Positions 51,129-60,935 of a DNA stretch of 64,000 nt are shown in pieces. This DNA comes from Planctomycetota bacterium (GTDB taxonomy: Bacteria; Planctomycetota; Planctomycetia; Gemmatales; HRBIN36), in assembly GCA_014584395.1 (NCBI GenBank), contig JACTMY010000018.1:528342-592341 (forward strand), given 5' to 3'. The notes under the pieces were generated by a model. The model was given only the letters and a program-made list of their open reading frames with translations, did no database searches and was not told where the DNA came from. A program made the position numbers and the translations under genes. Position 1 is the first letter of the stretch; every line of letters begins with the position of its first letter.

Positions 51129-52061
51129 ATGTCCATTTCTTTTCTGACCACGCCTCCCCCCTATCTGGGCGAGGGAGCCGCCTTGACGGCCGCCTTGATC
51201 TGGTCCTTCACCCTGTGCATTTATCGGTTCCATGCCCACGACCTGCCCGCCAACACCATCAATCTGTTCAAGAACGTCGTTGCGTTCCTTTGTTTGTCGG
51301 GCATGATCCTGATCCTGAACCGCCCCTTTCCCCAAGAACACCATCTCTGGCTGCTGCTCATGGGGTCCGGCGTGATCGGGCTGGTGATCAGCGATTCGTG
51401 CATGTTCGCGGCCCTCAAACGCCTCGGGGCACAAACGACCGCCGCCATCCAATGTCTGGCGCCGCCGCTGGCGGCGGCTTTGGCCTTGTGGGCGCACGAC
51501 GAGGTGATATCGACGAGCAAAATCACCGGCATGCTTCTCACCGTGCTATCCGTGGCGGGCGTCATCTTGATGGCTCGATCGCCCCATGGGGCGGAGCCCC
51601 AACATCGCCGACAGGGATTGATCCTGGCCCTCGTGGCCGCCACAGCCCAAGCGATCGGCATGGTCATGGCGAAAGGCCCCTTGAATGAAATCGACCCGGC
51701 CACGGGTTTGCGCAAGTTGGATGTCTTCATGGGGACCTTGATTCGACTGGCGCCCGCCGTGATCGTGTTGCTCTTGATCAGTTGGCAACGGGGCCGGCAC
51801 GCACAATGGGACAAGCTGATCCATCCGCCTCGACGCCTAGCGTATCTAGGCATCGCATCGCTCCTGGGCAGTTTCATCGGCTTACTGCTGTTGACCATTG
51901 GCATTACGTATAGTTCCGTGGGCGTGGCGACGACGCTGAGCGCCACGTTCCCCATTTGGATCATTCCCGTTTCCTACCTCTTCCTTGGCGAGAAGGCTCG
52001 CCCCGGACAGATCCTGTGCACGGTCCTGGCAGTCGTGGGGGTGTCTTTGCTGATCGCTTAG
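51129..52061 (+). CDS. EamA/DMT family transporter
   Basis: A 310-residue protein with ten predicted membrane segments in two EamA repeats. The first is LTAALIWSFTLCIYRF, ending in VLSVAGVILMARS. The second is LILALVAATAQAIGMVMAKG, ending in VSYLFLGEKARPGQILCTVLAVVGVSLL. The FLGEK motif near the end of each repeat pair is typical. Members export amino acids, nucleosides or other metabolites; the substrate is not known. No ribosome site is present, in line with a leaderless transcript. Confidence 0.9.
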   Translation: MSISFLTTPPPYLGEGAALTAALIWSFTLCIYRFHAHDLPANTINLFKNVVAFLCLSGMILILNRPFPQEHHLWLLLMGSGVIGLVISDSCMFAALKRLGAQTTAAIQCLAPPLAAALALWAHDEVISTSKITGMLLTVLSVAGVILMARSPHGAEPQHRRQGLILALVAATAQAIGMVMAKGPLNEIDPATGLRKLDVFMGTLIRLAPAVIVLLLISWQRGRHAQWDKLIHPPRRLAYLGIASLLGSFIGLLLLTIGITYSSVGVATTLSATFPIWIIPVSYLFLGEKARPGQILCTVLAVVGVSLLIA

Positions 52062-52308
52062 GCTTTTCCCTTGATGTTGGTTAGGGAACGCAATGTTGTT
52101 CTCTTGGCCGCCAACCGGCAATGAACGTTGGCGCTAAATCCCGACAGCGGATAAAAGTCCCACTTTCCCACATTGGGGGCGATTGCTCCTCACGTTTGAA
52201 CCTGTATCATCTTCTCCAGACCGCCTTGGCCGTCCAAGGCGGCGGCATCGCGAAGTCAAGCCTCGATTCCCCGCGCCCAGCGCGGCCTGATACTGAGCGA
52301 GTGATAGC

Positions 52309-53364
52309 GTGGGTTCATTGTTCACCTGGGTTTGGCAACATTGGTATGTGCTGCTACCGCTGCTGCTCGGCTTCCTAGCCATTTGGAAGCTGCTGCCTCA
52401 TGCCCGACAACCGCAAAGCGCGGCCATGATGGGCTTGGGCGCGGCGGCCATCATCCTGGGCGGTATCGTGCTGCCCCGCGCCACAGGGGTTCACGTTTCC
52501 TGGATGTTCGACCTGTTCTTCTACCTCTTTGCCGGGGCGGCCATTGCTTCGGCTGGAGCGATGATCACGCAGCGCAACCCCGTCTATGCCGCCCTTTACT
52601 TCGCCCTGGTCATTTTGAACGTCTGCGGCCTGTTTTTGCTGCAATCCGGTCCCTTCCTGGCGGCGGCCACGGTGATTGTCTACGCCGGGGCCATCATCGT
52701 TACCTTCCTTTTCGTCATTATGTTCGCTCAGCAAAGCGGACTGGCGCAATATGATCGCCGCTGCCGCGAACCCTTGCTCGCGAGTCTGGCGGGATTTCTG
52801 CTCATGGGCGCCTTGCTCTACGCCATCAACGCCAGTTACCAGGTGTCGCCGCGTTTGACGGGATTGGTGAAGGGTTTGGAGGAAACCGTCAACAGCGCCG
52901 CCAAAACAACCAAGCTCGAAGTGAAGGATTTAATGGGCATCCTTCGAGTCAATGATGCACCCATCGATCTCCTCTTGGCCGAAGAATTGAATCGGCTGCC
53001 CGGCTGGCCCGAAAAAGCGGCGGCACGGGCTAAACTGCATCAACTGGAAACGCAAGTCATCGCCGCGGCGGCCAACCAGGACACAGCGGTTCTGCTGAAC
53101 CTCGTGAAGGAATATTACAGCCTGGCCGCATCCCTGCAGCACGCCCAGCAGCGGTACACCGGCTTGTTAGGCATCCCCGCGGGGATGCAAACTCAGGTCT
53201 CCCCTCTGAGCCGGCGCACGGAGGAACCGGGCCATGTCGCTCAATTGGGAAGAACTCTGTTCGGCGACTACCTGCTGGCGGTGGAATTGGCGGCCGTGTT
53301 GCTGCTGATCGCCACCGTGGGGGCCATCGTGATCGTGCAGCGACCGAAGGAGGCAGCCGCGTGA
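52309..53364 (+). CDS. nuoJ: NADH-quinone oxidoreductase subunit J with large insertion
   Basis: A 351-residue NuoJ, nearly double the usual 165-200. The first four or five membrane helices are standard (FDLFFYLFAGAAIASAGAMI, NPVYAALYFALVILNVCGLFLL and AATVIVYAGAIIVTFLFVIMF). About 160 hydrophilic, helical residues then follow (about 165-315) before the last helix GDYLLAVELAAVLLLIATVGAIVIV. The insertion contains EEELN-like charged helices and no recognised domain. NuoJ is part of the proton-pumping membrane arm. GTG at 52309 is the start; nuoK overlaps by four bases. Confidence 0.9.
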   Translation: MGSLFTWVWQHWYVLLPLLLGFLAIWKLLPHARQPQSAAMMGLGAAAIILGGIVLPRATGVHVSWMFDLFFYLFAGAAIASAGAMITQRNPVYAALYFALVILNVCGLFLLQSGPFLAAATVIVYAGAIIVTFLFVIMFAQQSGLAQYDRRCREPLLASLAGFLLMGALLYAINASYQVSPRLTGLVKGLEETVNSAAKTTKLEVKDLMGILRVNDAPIDLLLAEELNRLPGWPEKAAARAKLHQLETQVIAAAANQDTAVLLNLVKEYYSLAASLQHAQQRYTGLLGIPAGMQTQVSPLSRRTEEPGHVAQLGRTLFGDYLLAVELAAVLLLIATVGAIVIVQRPKEAAA

Positions 53365-53807
53365 GCCAAGCCATCCTGCCCAACTATTTGATCGTGGGAG
53401 CGATTCTGTTCGGCCTGGGGGCGATTGGCTTCCTGTCCCGGCGGAATCTGATCCTGATGTTCCTCTCGGCGGAGATGATGCTGCAAGGCGTGGCTTTGAA
53501 CCTGGTTGGCTTCGGCGGCCACCACAAAAACTATCAAGGTCAAGCGTTCGTCATCTTTATGCTCACCGTGGCCGCTTGCGAGGCCGCCCTGGCTTTGGCC
53601 CTCATCCTTGTCCTGTTCCGCAACCGCAAGACCCTGGACGTGAGCGTTTGGCAAGATTTGCGCGAGGCCAATCAAGACCCCGTGCAGGATGAATCACCGC
53701 TGCTCTTGGAACCGGAAATGACGCCCATGCATTTCCCGCGCCTGACTCCCGCTGGCCTGCGTCCGGATCAAGCAGCCTCTCCAGAGGAGGCGGCGACCCG
53801 TGGGTAA
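53361..53807 (+). CDS. nuoK: NADH-quinone oxidoreductase subunit K with C-terminal extension
   Basis: A 148-residue NuoK. The three helices carry NYLIVGAILFGLGAIGFLSRRN, LMFLSAEMMLQGVALNLVGF (with the conserved membrane Glu of the pumping path) and FVIFMLTVAACEAALALALI (second Glu). Ordinary NuoK has about 100 residues; here an extra polar 45-residue tail follows (LREANQDPVQDESPLL). GTG at 53361 overlaps the nuoJ stop (GTGA), and nuoL starts eight bases before this gene ends. Confidence 0.92.
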   Translation: MSQAILPNYLIVGAILFGLGAIGFLSRRNLILMFLSAEMMLQGVALNLVGFGGHHKNYQGQAFVIFMLTVAACEAALALALILVLFRNRKTLDVSVWQDLREANQDPVQDESPLLLEPEMTPMHFPRLTPAGLRPDQAASPEEAATRG

Positions 53808-55794
53808 GCAAGCCGAACTCCTGGCCATGATCGGCGTGGTGCCGGTGCTCGCTTCCGTTTTGACCGCTGCACTGGGGCCGCGCGTCCTTAAGCATCGCAG
53901 CCACTGGCCCACCCTGGCGGCCTTGGGCTACGCTCTGGTGCTCTCCATCGCCATGCTGTTCTCCATGTCCGAAGGCAGCAGCTACACGGCAGGGTTCGAA
54001 TGGCTAAACATGGGCCGAATGGACATCCCCGTGCGCTTGGTGGCGGACCCGCTCACGGCCATCATGCTGGTCACCGTCCATGCCGTGGCCTTGCTCGTGG
54101 CCATTTTTTCCGTCGGCTACATGCATGATGACCCGGGCTATGCCCGCTATTTCAGCGTCTTCAGCCTCTTCGTCTTTTGCATGGTCATGCTGGTCATGGC
54201 CAATAACTTCCTCATGCTCTTCATCTTTTGGGAAGGTGTGGGGTTATGCAGTTATTTGCTGATCGGTTTTTGGTATCAAAAACCCGCGGCGGCAGCGGCA
54301 GCCAGGAAAGCCTTTTTGGTCAACCGCATAGGCGACTTTGGGTTGTTGATCGCCGTGTTTCTGATTTGGACGCAGTTTGGCACGCTCAATTTCGCCGAGG
54401 TCTTCCGGCAACTCGATTACCGCTACCTGGCGGAAGGCAAACCCTTCGACGGGGCGATCGTCGTGGGCGAGCGGATGTTGACGCATGCTCAGATCGTTGG
54501 CTGGCCTCTGCTCACGATTTGTATTTGCCTGATGCTAGGCGCAATGGGTAAATCGGCGCAATTTCCGCTGCACGTTTGGCTACCCGATGCCATGGAAGGT
54601 CCGACTCCTGCTTCGGCCTTGATTCACGCCGCAACGATGGTGACGGCAGGCGTCTACCTGGTGGCTCGCTGCACGCCCATCTTCATCCATGCCCCGCAGG
54701 CTCAAGCCCTCTTGGCCGTCGTCGGTGCAGTCACGGCCCTGGTCGCCGCCCTCATTGCCCTGACGCAAAACGACCTCAAGCGCATCATGGCCTATTCAAC
54801 GGTCAGTCAGTTAGGCTACATGTTCATGGCCCTGGGCTCGGCGGCGGGCAATCCCAATCTCGCCACGTTCGCCGTGATCGCCGCCATTTTCCATCTGTTC
54901 ACGCACGCCTTTTTCAAGGCCCTACTTTTCCTGGGCTGTGGCAGCGTGATGCATGCCATGGGCGGCGTGATCGACCTGCGCCGCATCGGCGGCCTCAAAA
55001 AATTAATGCCCTGGACGCATCTGACCTTCGCCATCGGAGCGGCCGGGCTGGCGGGCATCCCTCCCCTCGCCGGCTTCTGGAGCAAGGATGAAATCCTTGT
55101 CAGCCTCAATCAAGCCAGCCATGGCAGCCCGTACGGCTTGCTCTTCACCTTGATCCTCGGGATAGCGATTCTCACGGCGTTTTTAACCGCTTTTTACACG
55201 GGCCGAGCCTACTTCCTCGCCTTTTGGGGACCGGAGCGAATTCCCGAGGAAGCAGGCCACCACGCCCACGAAAGCGGTCGCTGGATGCTGATTCCGCTCT
55301 TCGGTTTAGCGGCGGGGACCGTCCTTGTAGGCATCCTTTTCGGCACGCCGACGCATCTCTTCGAACATTTTCTGACCCAGTCAGAAAGCTTGCCCAAATT
55401 CCAAGCCGTTCATGGATCCGGCATGATCGTGCTCGTCAGCATCCTGGCCGCGGGAGGCGGCGCGGGCTTGGCGGCCATCTTTTATCAATTGCGACCGGAG
55501 CTGCCGAGCCGCATGGCTCAAGCCGCCTGGCGCTTTTACGACTACTCCAGCCATCGCTTTTACCTCGATGAAATTCTGGGCTTGATCCTGGTCCGACCGC
55601 TCAAGGGTTTGGCGGCGTTCATCCAATTGTTCGACCTGCACGTGGTGGACGGGTTGGTGGATTGGGTCGGGCAAGTGCCCGGCTATCTCGGTCAATGGTT
55701 CAGACCCGTGCAAAACGGTCTTCTGCAGTTTTACGCCCTGGCTTCCCTGCTGGGATTGGCGGTGTTCGTCATCGTGCTCTTGGCGAAATTTTAG
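53800..55794 (+). CDS. nuoL: NADH-quinone oxidoreductase subunit L
   Basis: A 664-residue antiporter-like subunit with about 16 membrane segments. Signatures: FWEGVGLCSYLLIGFWY, the pumping Lys region LGAMGKSAQFPLHVWLPDAMEGPTP, SALIHAATMVTAGVYLV and LKRIMAYSTVSQLGYM. The long amphipathic lateral helix with a final membrane segment is at the end (LLQFYALASLLGLAVF). It forms the distal proton channel of complex I. GTG start at 53800. No oddity beyond its slightly long C-terminal half. Confidence 0.95.
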   Translation: MGKQAELLAMIGVVPVLASVLTAALGPRVLKHRSHWPTLAALGYALVLSIAMLFSMSEGSSYTAGFEWLNMGRMDIPVRLVADPLTAIMLVTVHAVALLVAIFSVGYMHDDPGYARYFSVFSLFVFCMVMLVMANNFLMLFIFWEGVGLCSYLLIGFWYQKPAAAAAARKAFLVNRIGDFGLLIAVFLIWTQFGTLNFAEVFRQLDYRYLAEGKPFDGAIVVGERMLTHAQIVGWPLLTICICLMLGAMGKSAQFPLHVWLPDAMEGPTPASALIHAATMVTAGVYLVARCTPIFIHAPQAQALLAVVGAVTALVAALIALTQNDLKRIMAYSTVSQLGYMFMALGSAAGNPNLATFAVIAAIFHLFTHAFFKALLFLGCGSVMHAMGGVIDLRRIGGLKKLMPWTHLTFAIGAAGLAGIPPLAGFWSKDEILVSLNQASHGSPYGLLFTLILGIAILTAFLTAFYTGRAYFLAFWGPERIPEEAGHHAHESGRWMLIPLFGLAAGTVLVGILFGTPTHLFEHFLTQSESLPKFQAVHGSGMIVLVSILAAGGGAGLAAIFYQLRPELPSRMAQAAWRFYDYSSHRFYLDEILGLILVRPLKGLAAFIQLFDLHVVDGLVDWVGQVPGYLGQWFRPVQNGLLQFYALASLLGLAVFVIVLLAKF

Positions 55795-55842
55795 GCCCGG
55801 AAAAACGGCCGCTTCATGGCGTTTGATGGAAACGCAACGGTT

Positions 55843-57426
55843 ATGGATAAATGTTTGCTGCTCATGATGATCTTCGCGCCGCTCCTGGCCGCGGTCGTCG
55901 TGCTGCTTCTAGGCTCCAATCAACTGGTCCGAATCCGGCAAGTCAGCCTGGCGGCGGCGTTGCTGTCCCTCCTCTGTGCTTTGCACGTGGCCTGGCATTA
56001 TCAATCCGCCACTGGCCGGACCGCGGAGGAACCCTTCGCTTCCGACCCGGCTTTCGAAATCCGCGTCCCCTGGCTGAGCTACCTGCCCTCGCCCAGCGGC
56101 GCCCCATCACCCAGCATCGAATTCCATCTCGGCGTTGATGGCCTGAGCCTGTGGTTGATCGTGCTCACCGCCCTGCTCATGGTTTCGGCGGTGTTGATCT
56201 CCTGGAAAAGTATTCAAACCAATCCTTCGGGTTATTATGCCCTGCTTATGCTCCTGGCCTCGGGGATGCTGGGGGTGTTCTGCGCGTTGGACATCGTGCT
56301 CTTCTATATCTTCTTCGAATTCACGCTGCTGCCGCTCTTTTTCCTGATCGGCCTGTGGGGCGGCCCGCAAAAGCGCTATGCCGCTCGGAAGTTTTTCCTC
56401 TACACGCTGGCGGGCAGCCTGGTCACCCTCGTCGGCCTGGTGGCCATCGTGCTCTCCCTGGTTGGCCAAGGTCAGCCGATGACTTTTTCTCTCCCCGAAC
56501 TGGCCCGACAGGTGGCTATTCAGCCGCTTCCGGGGGAGTTGCAGCAATGGATTTTCCTGGCTCTGTTCGCAGGACTGGCGATCAAAGTGCCCCTGTTTCC
56601 CTTTCACACCTGGCTGCCCCTGGCCCATGTCGAAGCCCCGACGGCGGGAAGCGTGTTGCTGGCGGGCGTTCTGCTCAAGCTCGGCACTTACGGCTTCCTG
56701 CGGCTATGCATCCCCATGGTGCCGCTCGCATCAGTGCAGATTGGCTTGCCCCTGGTCGGCGTCCTGGCCACGGTTGGCATCCTCTATGGCTCCTTCTGTG
56801 CCTTGGCCCAGACGGACATCAAAAAAATGGTGGCCTACAGCAGCGTGGCCCACTTGGGCTTTTGCATGCTCGGCCTGTTCGCCCTCAACGCCGAGGGGAT
56901 GAGTGGAGCCCTTTTGCAAATGGTCAACCATGGCCTGTCGACGGGCCTGTTGTTCCTGCTGGTGGGCATGATCTACGACCGCTACCACACGCGGCAAATG
57001 ACGGCCCTGGGCGGATTGAACCAGCGGATGCCGATTTTGGGCCTCATCATGATGTTCACATGCCTATCGAGCATCGGCCTGCCGGGGCTGAATGGCTTCG
57101 TGGGTGAATTCTTGTGCCTCAGCGGCATGTTCGCCCGTCATCCGATCTACGCCGTGTGGGGCACGCTCGGCATCATCCTGGGTGCCTGGTATTTGCTCAC
57201 TTTCGTGATGAAATGCTTCCATGGCCCGTTGAAGGAGCCGCACGTCGCCGAAGGTGCGATCATACCCGACATGGACCGCCGTGAATTGTCGGCGACACTG
57301 CCCCTGGTGGCGCTGTGCCTGTGGATTGGCCTCTATCCCAAGCCCTTTTTGGATCGCATGAAACCTGAAATGGAAGCCCTGAGTCAGCGCATCAAGCAAG
57401 CGCAAAAGGTCCAAGTTTATCGTTAA
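55843..57426 (+). CDS. nuoM: NADH-quinone oxidoreductase subunit M
   Basis: About 527 residues, 13-14 membrane segments. It has FEFTLLPLFFLIGLWG with the essential Glu, GLAIKVPLFPFHTWLPLAHVEAPT with the pumping Lys, GSVLLAGVLLKLGTYGFLR and DIKKMVAYSSVAHLGF. ATG at 55843 begins MDKCLLLMMIFAPLL, the usual NuoM start; an upstream ATG at 55816 is possible. It follows nuoL by 48 bases. Confidence 0.95.
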   Translation: MDKCLLLMMIFAPLLAAVVVLLLGSNQLVRIRQVSLAAALLSLLCALHVAWHYQSATGRTAEEPFASDPAFEIRVPWLSYLPSPSGAPSPSIEFHLGVDGLSLWLIVLTALLMVSAVLISWKSIQTNPSGYYALLMLLASGMLGVFCALDIVLFYIFFEFTLLPLFFLIGLWGGPQKRYAARKFFLYTLAGSLVTLVGLVAIVLSLVGQGQPMTFSLPELARQVAIQPLPGELQQWIFLALFAGLAIKVPLFPFHTWLPLAHVEAPTAGSVLLAGVLLKLGTYGFLRLCIPMVPLASVQIGLPLVGVLATVGILYGSFCALAQTDIKKMVAYSSVAHLGFCMLGLFALNAEGMSGALLQMVNHGLSTGLLFLLVGMIYDRYHTRQMTALGGLNQRMPILGLIMMFTCLSSIGLPGLNGFVGEFLCLSGMFARHPIYAVWGTLGIILGAWYLLTFVMKCFHGPLKEPHVAEGAIIPDMDRRELSATLPLVALCLWIGLYPKPFLDRMKPEMEALSQRIKQAQKVQVYR

Positions 57427-57446
57427 GCCGCCGGGGAGGCGTTATC

Positions 57447-58964
57447 GTGCAGGGTGTGTATGAATGGATGATCGAAGCTTCCCGCTGGGTGCGCCCGGAG
57501 ATGCTGTTGCTGCTCGCCGGCAGCGGCTATTTTCTCGCGGCAGTCTTCGTCTCCGCAAAGTCCAGAAGTTGGGCCATCGCCAGCCTGTTGATCGTCCTGC
57601 TCGCCGCGATTTGGCTGCCCAGCGGCGATGCGGACTTTGCCACTCCCGCAAGCTTTTTCCGCCATGATAGCTTCAGCCATTTCCTTCGCGGCTTGGGACT
57701 GGGGTTGGGTGCGGCCTTGATTCTGCTCAGTTGGGACCGCATTCCCGACCGGTGCGCCGCCGAATATTTCGGCTGCCTGCTCCTCATCATCGCCGGGGTC
57801 AATCTCGTCTCAGCAGCCAATGATCTCATTGCCCTGTTCCTAGCCCTGGAACTGGTCAGCATCCCCACTTACGTGTTGCTCTACTTGCTTCGTGCCGATG
57901 ACGCCGCCCAGGAGGCCACGCTCAAGTATTTCTTCCTGAGCGTTTTCTCCGCGGCCTTGCTGCTCTATGGCCTCAGCTTTCTCTACGGCGCCACGGGGTC
58001 AACCAATCTCGAAGTCCTGCGCGGAGCCGTGCGGCAATGGCTGGAGCAAGAGAGCACCTCGGCGTCGTCGACGCTGCCGCCGACGCTGCTCATCGCCATG
58101 ATCATGATCGTCGCCGCGCTCGGTTTCCGCGTCACGGCGGCGCCGTTCCACTTTTACGCTCCAGACGTTTACCAGGGAGCCCCCCTGCTTCCCGTTACAT
58201 TGCTTAGCCTGATCCCCAAAGTAGCAGGGTTTGCTGGGCTTTATCAGATCGTCTCCGCCACGCTCTTGATCCCAGGCGCCGATGCCGCGGCCAGTCCGCT
58301 GGCCGCTTCCGCGTCGGGCCTGTTCTGGATCGTCGCCCTGGTCTCCATGTTCATGGGCAACTTGATGGGGTTGTGGCAGGATGACTTGAAACGGTTGCTC
58401 GCTTATTCCGGCATCGCCCACGCAGGTTATATGATCGTCGGCCTGGGCACGGGCTGCTCTTCCGGGATGATCGTCGAAGGCCTGGCGGGCCTGTTTTTCT
58501 ACCTCATCGTCTACTCGGCCATGACGCTGGGCGTCTTCGCCATTTTGATCGCCTTGCAATCCCGCGACCGCACCGTGGTCAACGTGGATGACCTGGCCGG
58601 CTTGAGTAAGAGCCACCCGATCCTCGCCGTGGTGATGGCTTGCTTTCTCTTCTGCCTGATGGGCCTGCCGCCCACGGCAGGATTCCTCGCCAAGCTCAAT
58701 CTGTTCCTCGCCGCCTGGAACACGGAGCAGCGGCTCTATCGCGTCCTTGCCCTGGTCATGGCCGTCAACGCCGCCATCGGCGCTTGGTACTACCTGCGGG
58801 TCGTCGGTGTGATGTTTCTCCGCGACGCCGTCAAACCCCTCTCGGTGCGGGTGACCTGGCCGGCATGGATCGTGATCCTCCTGTGCCTGTTCATCGTCTT
58901 TTGGCTCTTCTTCCAGCCCAACACGACCTGGACCTGGATGGAAGCCATCACCCAGCGCCGCTAA
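57447..58964 (+). CDS. nuoN: NADH-quinone oxidoreductase subunit N
   Basis: A 505-residue subunit. It has ALFLALELVSIPTYVLLYLLR with the conserved Glu, EATLKYFFLSVFSAALLLYG, GFRVTAAPFHFYAPDVYQGAP with the pumping region and LWQDDLKRLLAYSGIAHAGYM. GTG at 57447 has GGGGAGG about eight bases upstream. It closes the nuoJKLMN cluster. The window contains no nuoA-I, so the peripheral NADH module must be elsewhere or absent. Confidence 0.95.
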   Translation: MQGVYEWMIEASRWVRPEMLLLLAGSGYFLAAVFVSAKSRSWAIASLLIVLLAAIWLPSGDADFATPASFFRHDSFSHFLRGLGLGLGAALILLSWDRIPDRCAAEYFGCLLLIIAGVNLVSAANDLIALFLALELVSIPTYVLLYLLRADDAAQEATLKYFFLSVFSAALLLYGLSFLYGATGSTNLEVLRGAVRQWLEQESTSASSTLPPTLLIAMIMIVAALGFRVTAAPFHFYAPDVYQGAPLLPVTLLSLIPKVAGFAGLYQIVSATLLIPGADAAASPLAASASGLFWIVALVSMFMGNLMGLWQDDLKRLLAYSGIAHAGYMIVGLGTGCSSGMIVEGLAGLFFYLIVYSAMTLGVFAILIALQSRDRTVVNVDDLAGLSKSHPILAVVMACFLFCLMGLPPTAGFLAKLNLFLAAWNTEQRLYRVLALVMAVNAAIGAWYYLRVVGVMFLRDAVKPLSVRVTWPAWIVILLCLFIVFWLFFQPNTTWTWMEAITQRR

Positions 58965-59011
58965 AATGGTTGGATCAAGTCCCCCCTGCTCTGACGCGGG
59001 AGTTCGACCGC

Positions 59012-59830
59012 ATGTCTCGCCTCGATGATCGCTTGCAAACGCTCCGGCATGAGGGTCGCGCCGCCTTCATCCCGTTCCTCACGGCGGGCGATCCCTCCCT
59101 GGAGTGGACCGGACGGCTCATCGACACGGTCATCGACCGCGGCGCGGACATCATCGAAATCGGCTTCCCTTACAGCGACCCGTTGGCCGATGGGGCCGTC
59201 ATTCAGGCGAGCTATGCCCGCGCCTTGAAAGCTGGTCTGCGGCTTGACGCGCTGTTCCAGGCGATGCGTTCCTGGACCCAGCGGCATCCCAAACATCCCA
59301 TGGTGGGCATGGCGTCCTATAGCTTGGTCTATCGCCAAGGGCCGGAGACGTTTTTTCAGAGGGCCCAAGAGGCAGGCCTGTCGGGTTTAATTCTCCCCGA
59401 TTTGCCGCTGGAAGAGGCGGAGCCGCTTGTTGACCTTGCTCGCCAGCATGACCTCGCCTTGATCCTGCTGGTGACGCCGACCACGCTCCCTGAGCGGGCG
59501 GAGCAGATCGCCAGGCAAGCCACTGGTTTTCTTTATGTCGTCAGCGTCACCGGCATCACCGGGGCGCGGGCCCAATTGGCCGAGCACCTCCTGGAGCAAC
59601 TGGCCGAGCTGCGCAAACTCACCACTTTGCCCCTGTGCGTCGGCTTCGGCATCAGCCAACCGGAACACGTCCAGGACCTCAAGGACCACGTCGATGGCGT
59701 CATCGTCGGCAGCGCGCTCGTCCAGCATCTGGAGCGGATTCCCGACCTGGGTCCGGACGCGGTCATCGAGCGGATCGGGCAGCACGCGCAATCCCTCGCC
59801 ATCGCCCTGCGACCTCGGCCAAGCGGTTGA
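59012..59830 (+). CDS. trpA: Tryptophan synthase alpha subunit
   Basis: TrpA cleaves indole-3-glycerol phosphate to indole and glyceraldehyde 3-phosphate and passes indole to TrpB. It has 272 residues. The catalytic Glu is in ADIIEIGFPYSDPLADG and the catalytic Asp in the same box (DPLADG). PFLTAGDPSLE, LILPDLPLEEA, VSVTGITGAR and CVGFGISQPEHV complete the barrel. ATG at 59012 begins MSRLDDRLQTLRHEG; an open frame upstream overlaps nuoN and is not part of the protein. No trpB is adjacent here, which is unusual since trpBA are generally paired. Confidence 0.94.
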   Translation: MSRLDDRLQTLRHEGRAAFIPFLTAGDPSLEWTGRLIDTVIDRGADIIEIGFPYSDPLADGAVIQASYARALKAGLRLDALFQAMRSWTQRHPKHPMVGMASYSLVYRQGPETFFQRAQEAGLSGLILPDLPLEEAEPLVDLARQHDLALILLVTPTTLPERAEQIARQATGFLYVVSVTGITGARAQLAEHLLEQLAELRKLTTLPLCVGFGISQPEHVQDLKDHVDGVIVGSALVQHLERIPDLGPDAVIERIGQHAQSLAIALRPRPSG

Positions 59831-59946
59831 AGTTGGCCTTGCTCTTCGACCGGCAAGGCATATAAAGATGAATTCCTTGAATGGTTCCCTTCCTCTGTCT
59901 CGGGCATTCGCTTCACCGCGGGCCCGTTGTTCTGGAGTGTCCTCGA

Positions 59947-60240
59947 ATGAAAGACGGCATCCATCCCGAATACCGGGAAGTCATTTTCCAAGACGCCTCG
60001 GCTGGCTTCTCCTTCAAGACCCGCTCGACGATCCGCACCAAGGAAACGATCGTGTGGGAAGATGGCAAGACCTATCCCTTGGTCAAGCTCGACATCAGCA
60101 GTGCATCCCATCCCTTCTTCACCGGCAAGATGAAATACGTCGACTCGACCGGCCAGATCGAACGCTTCCGCAAGAAGTTTGGCTCAGGCTACGGCAAAGC
60201 CAAGACCGCCGAGCCTAAGGAAACCAAGGAAGGCCAATAA
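59947..60240 (+). CDS. rpmE2: 50S ribosomal protein L31 type B
   Basis: A 97-residue L31. The N-terminus [23 protein letters not shown] matches type B L31, and [21 protein letters not shown] is the conserved C-terminal box. No CxxC zinc pairs are present, which is the mark of the zinc-independent form used under zinc limitation. A short Lys/Glu-rich tail ends the protein. It follows trpA but has its own start region; weak ribosome site. Confidence 0.94.
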   Translation: MKDGIHPEYREVIFQDASAGFSFKTRSTIRTKETIVWEDGKTYPLVKLDISSASHPFFTGKMKYVDSTGQIERFRKKFGSGYGKAKTAEPKETKEGQ

Positions 60241-60692
60241 TCTTTCCTTCGATCCAGCGCAGCCCGTGGCGAACCCCTTCGTCCGCGGGCTTGATCGTTT
60301 TTGGGAAGCCGCTTCCCGTCAAAGTCCGTCTCGTGCAGTCACGAAAAGAGATCACCTCTGGTTGGCCTAAGGTTGGAATGAGCCGCCTGAAACGATCAAA
60401 TGATCCCTCGTGGAAACCATCGGACGTAAATCTATACCTCACATGAGCATGCATTGATGCCGACCCTGTCAAAGTGATCGTTTCACGGGAGGGGGGTGGG
60501 TTTGTGAAACGCTCACCTCATTTCCTTACACAGCAAGCACTTAAGTGTGTTTTCTACAGCGCCGCGAACCGTGGCCATTTTAGGTCGCTTTTGGGCCATG
60601 TCCGCCTAAGGTTGGCATGCCCCCGTCGGACATTTGACCCAAGCTCCAAGCGCATCCGAGCAGCCGCATGAACACTCCATATCGAGATATTT

Positions 60693-60716
60693 AGCCCCGG
60701 ATGAATCACCGGGGGC
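60693..60716. repeat. Hairpin-forming element
   Basis: GCCCCGG and CCGGGGGC pair around ATGAATCA. It resembles the small GC-rich palindromes with GGATGAATC loops that are scattered through planctomycete genomes; that comparison is from memory and was not checked. Confidence 0.5.
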
Positions 60717-60837
60717 CAACTTTCATTTACATGACACCCCCGCGCACCGGGCCGCGCACACCGCGGACCCATCCCGGGCACGACCCGCGCCCCATGCCGA
60801 CACCGCTCCATCACCCCTTGATGTCCATGGAAGTTCG

Positions 60838-60868
60838 GTAGGGTGCGTTGAGCACCGCGAAACGCACC
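60838..60868. repeat. REP-like palindrome, copy 1
   Basis: A 31-base imperfect palindrome in which GTAGGGTGCGTTGAGC is matched by GCGAAACGCACC: GGTGCGTT pairs with AACGCACC, with one or two differences. A near-identical second copy lies 98 bases downstream. Confidence 0.75.
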
Positions 60869-60935
60869 AACACTCTGAGAATTCGTTGGCGTTCGCTTTG
60901 GTTGTGCACTATATTGTGGGCAAAGCTGAAGTCTG

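Noticed and set aside
58640..59011. N-terminal extension of trpA by 124 codons
   Set aside because: It lies over the nuoN coding region and the family starts at the ATG 59012.
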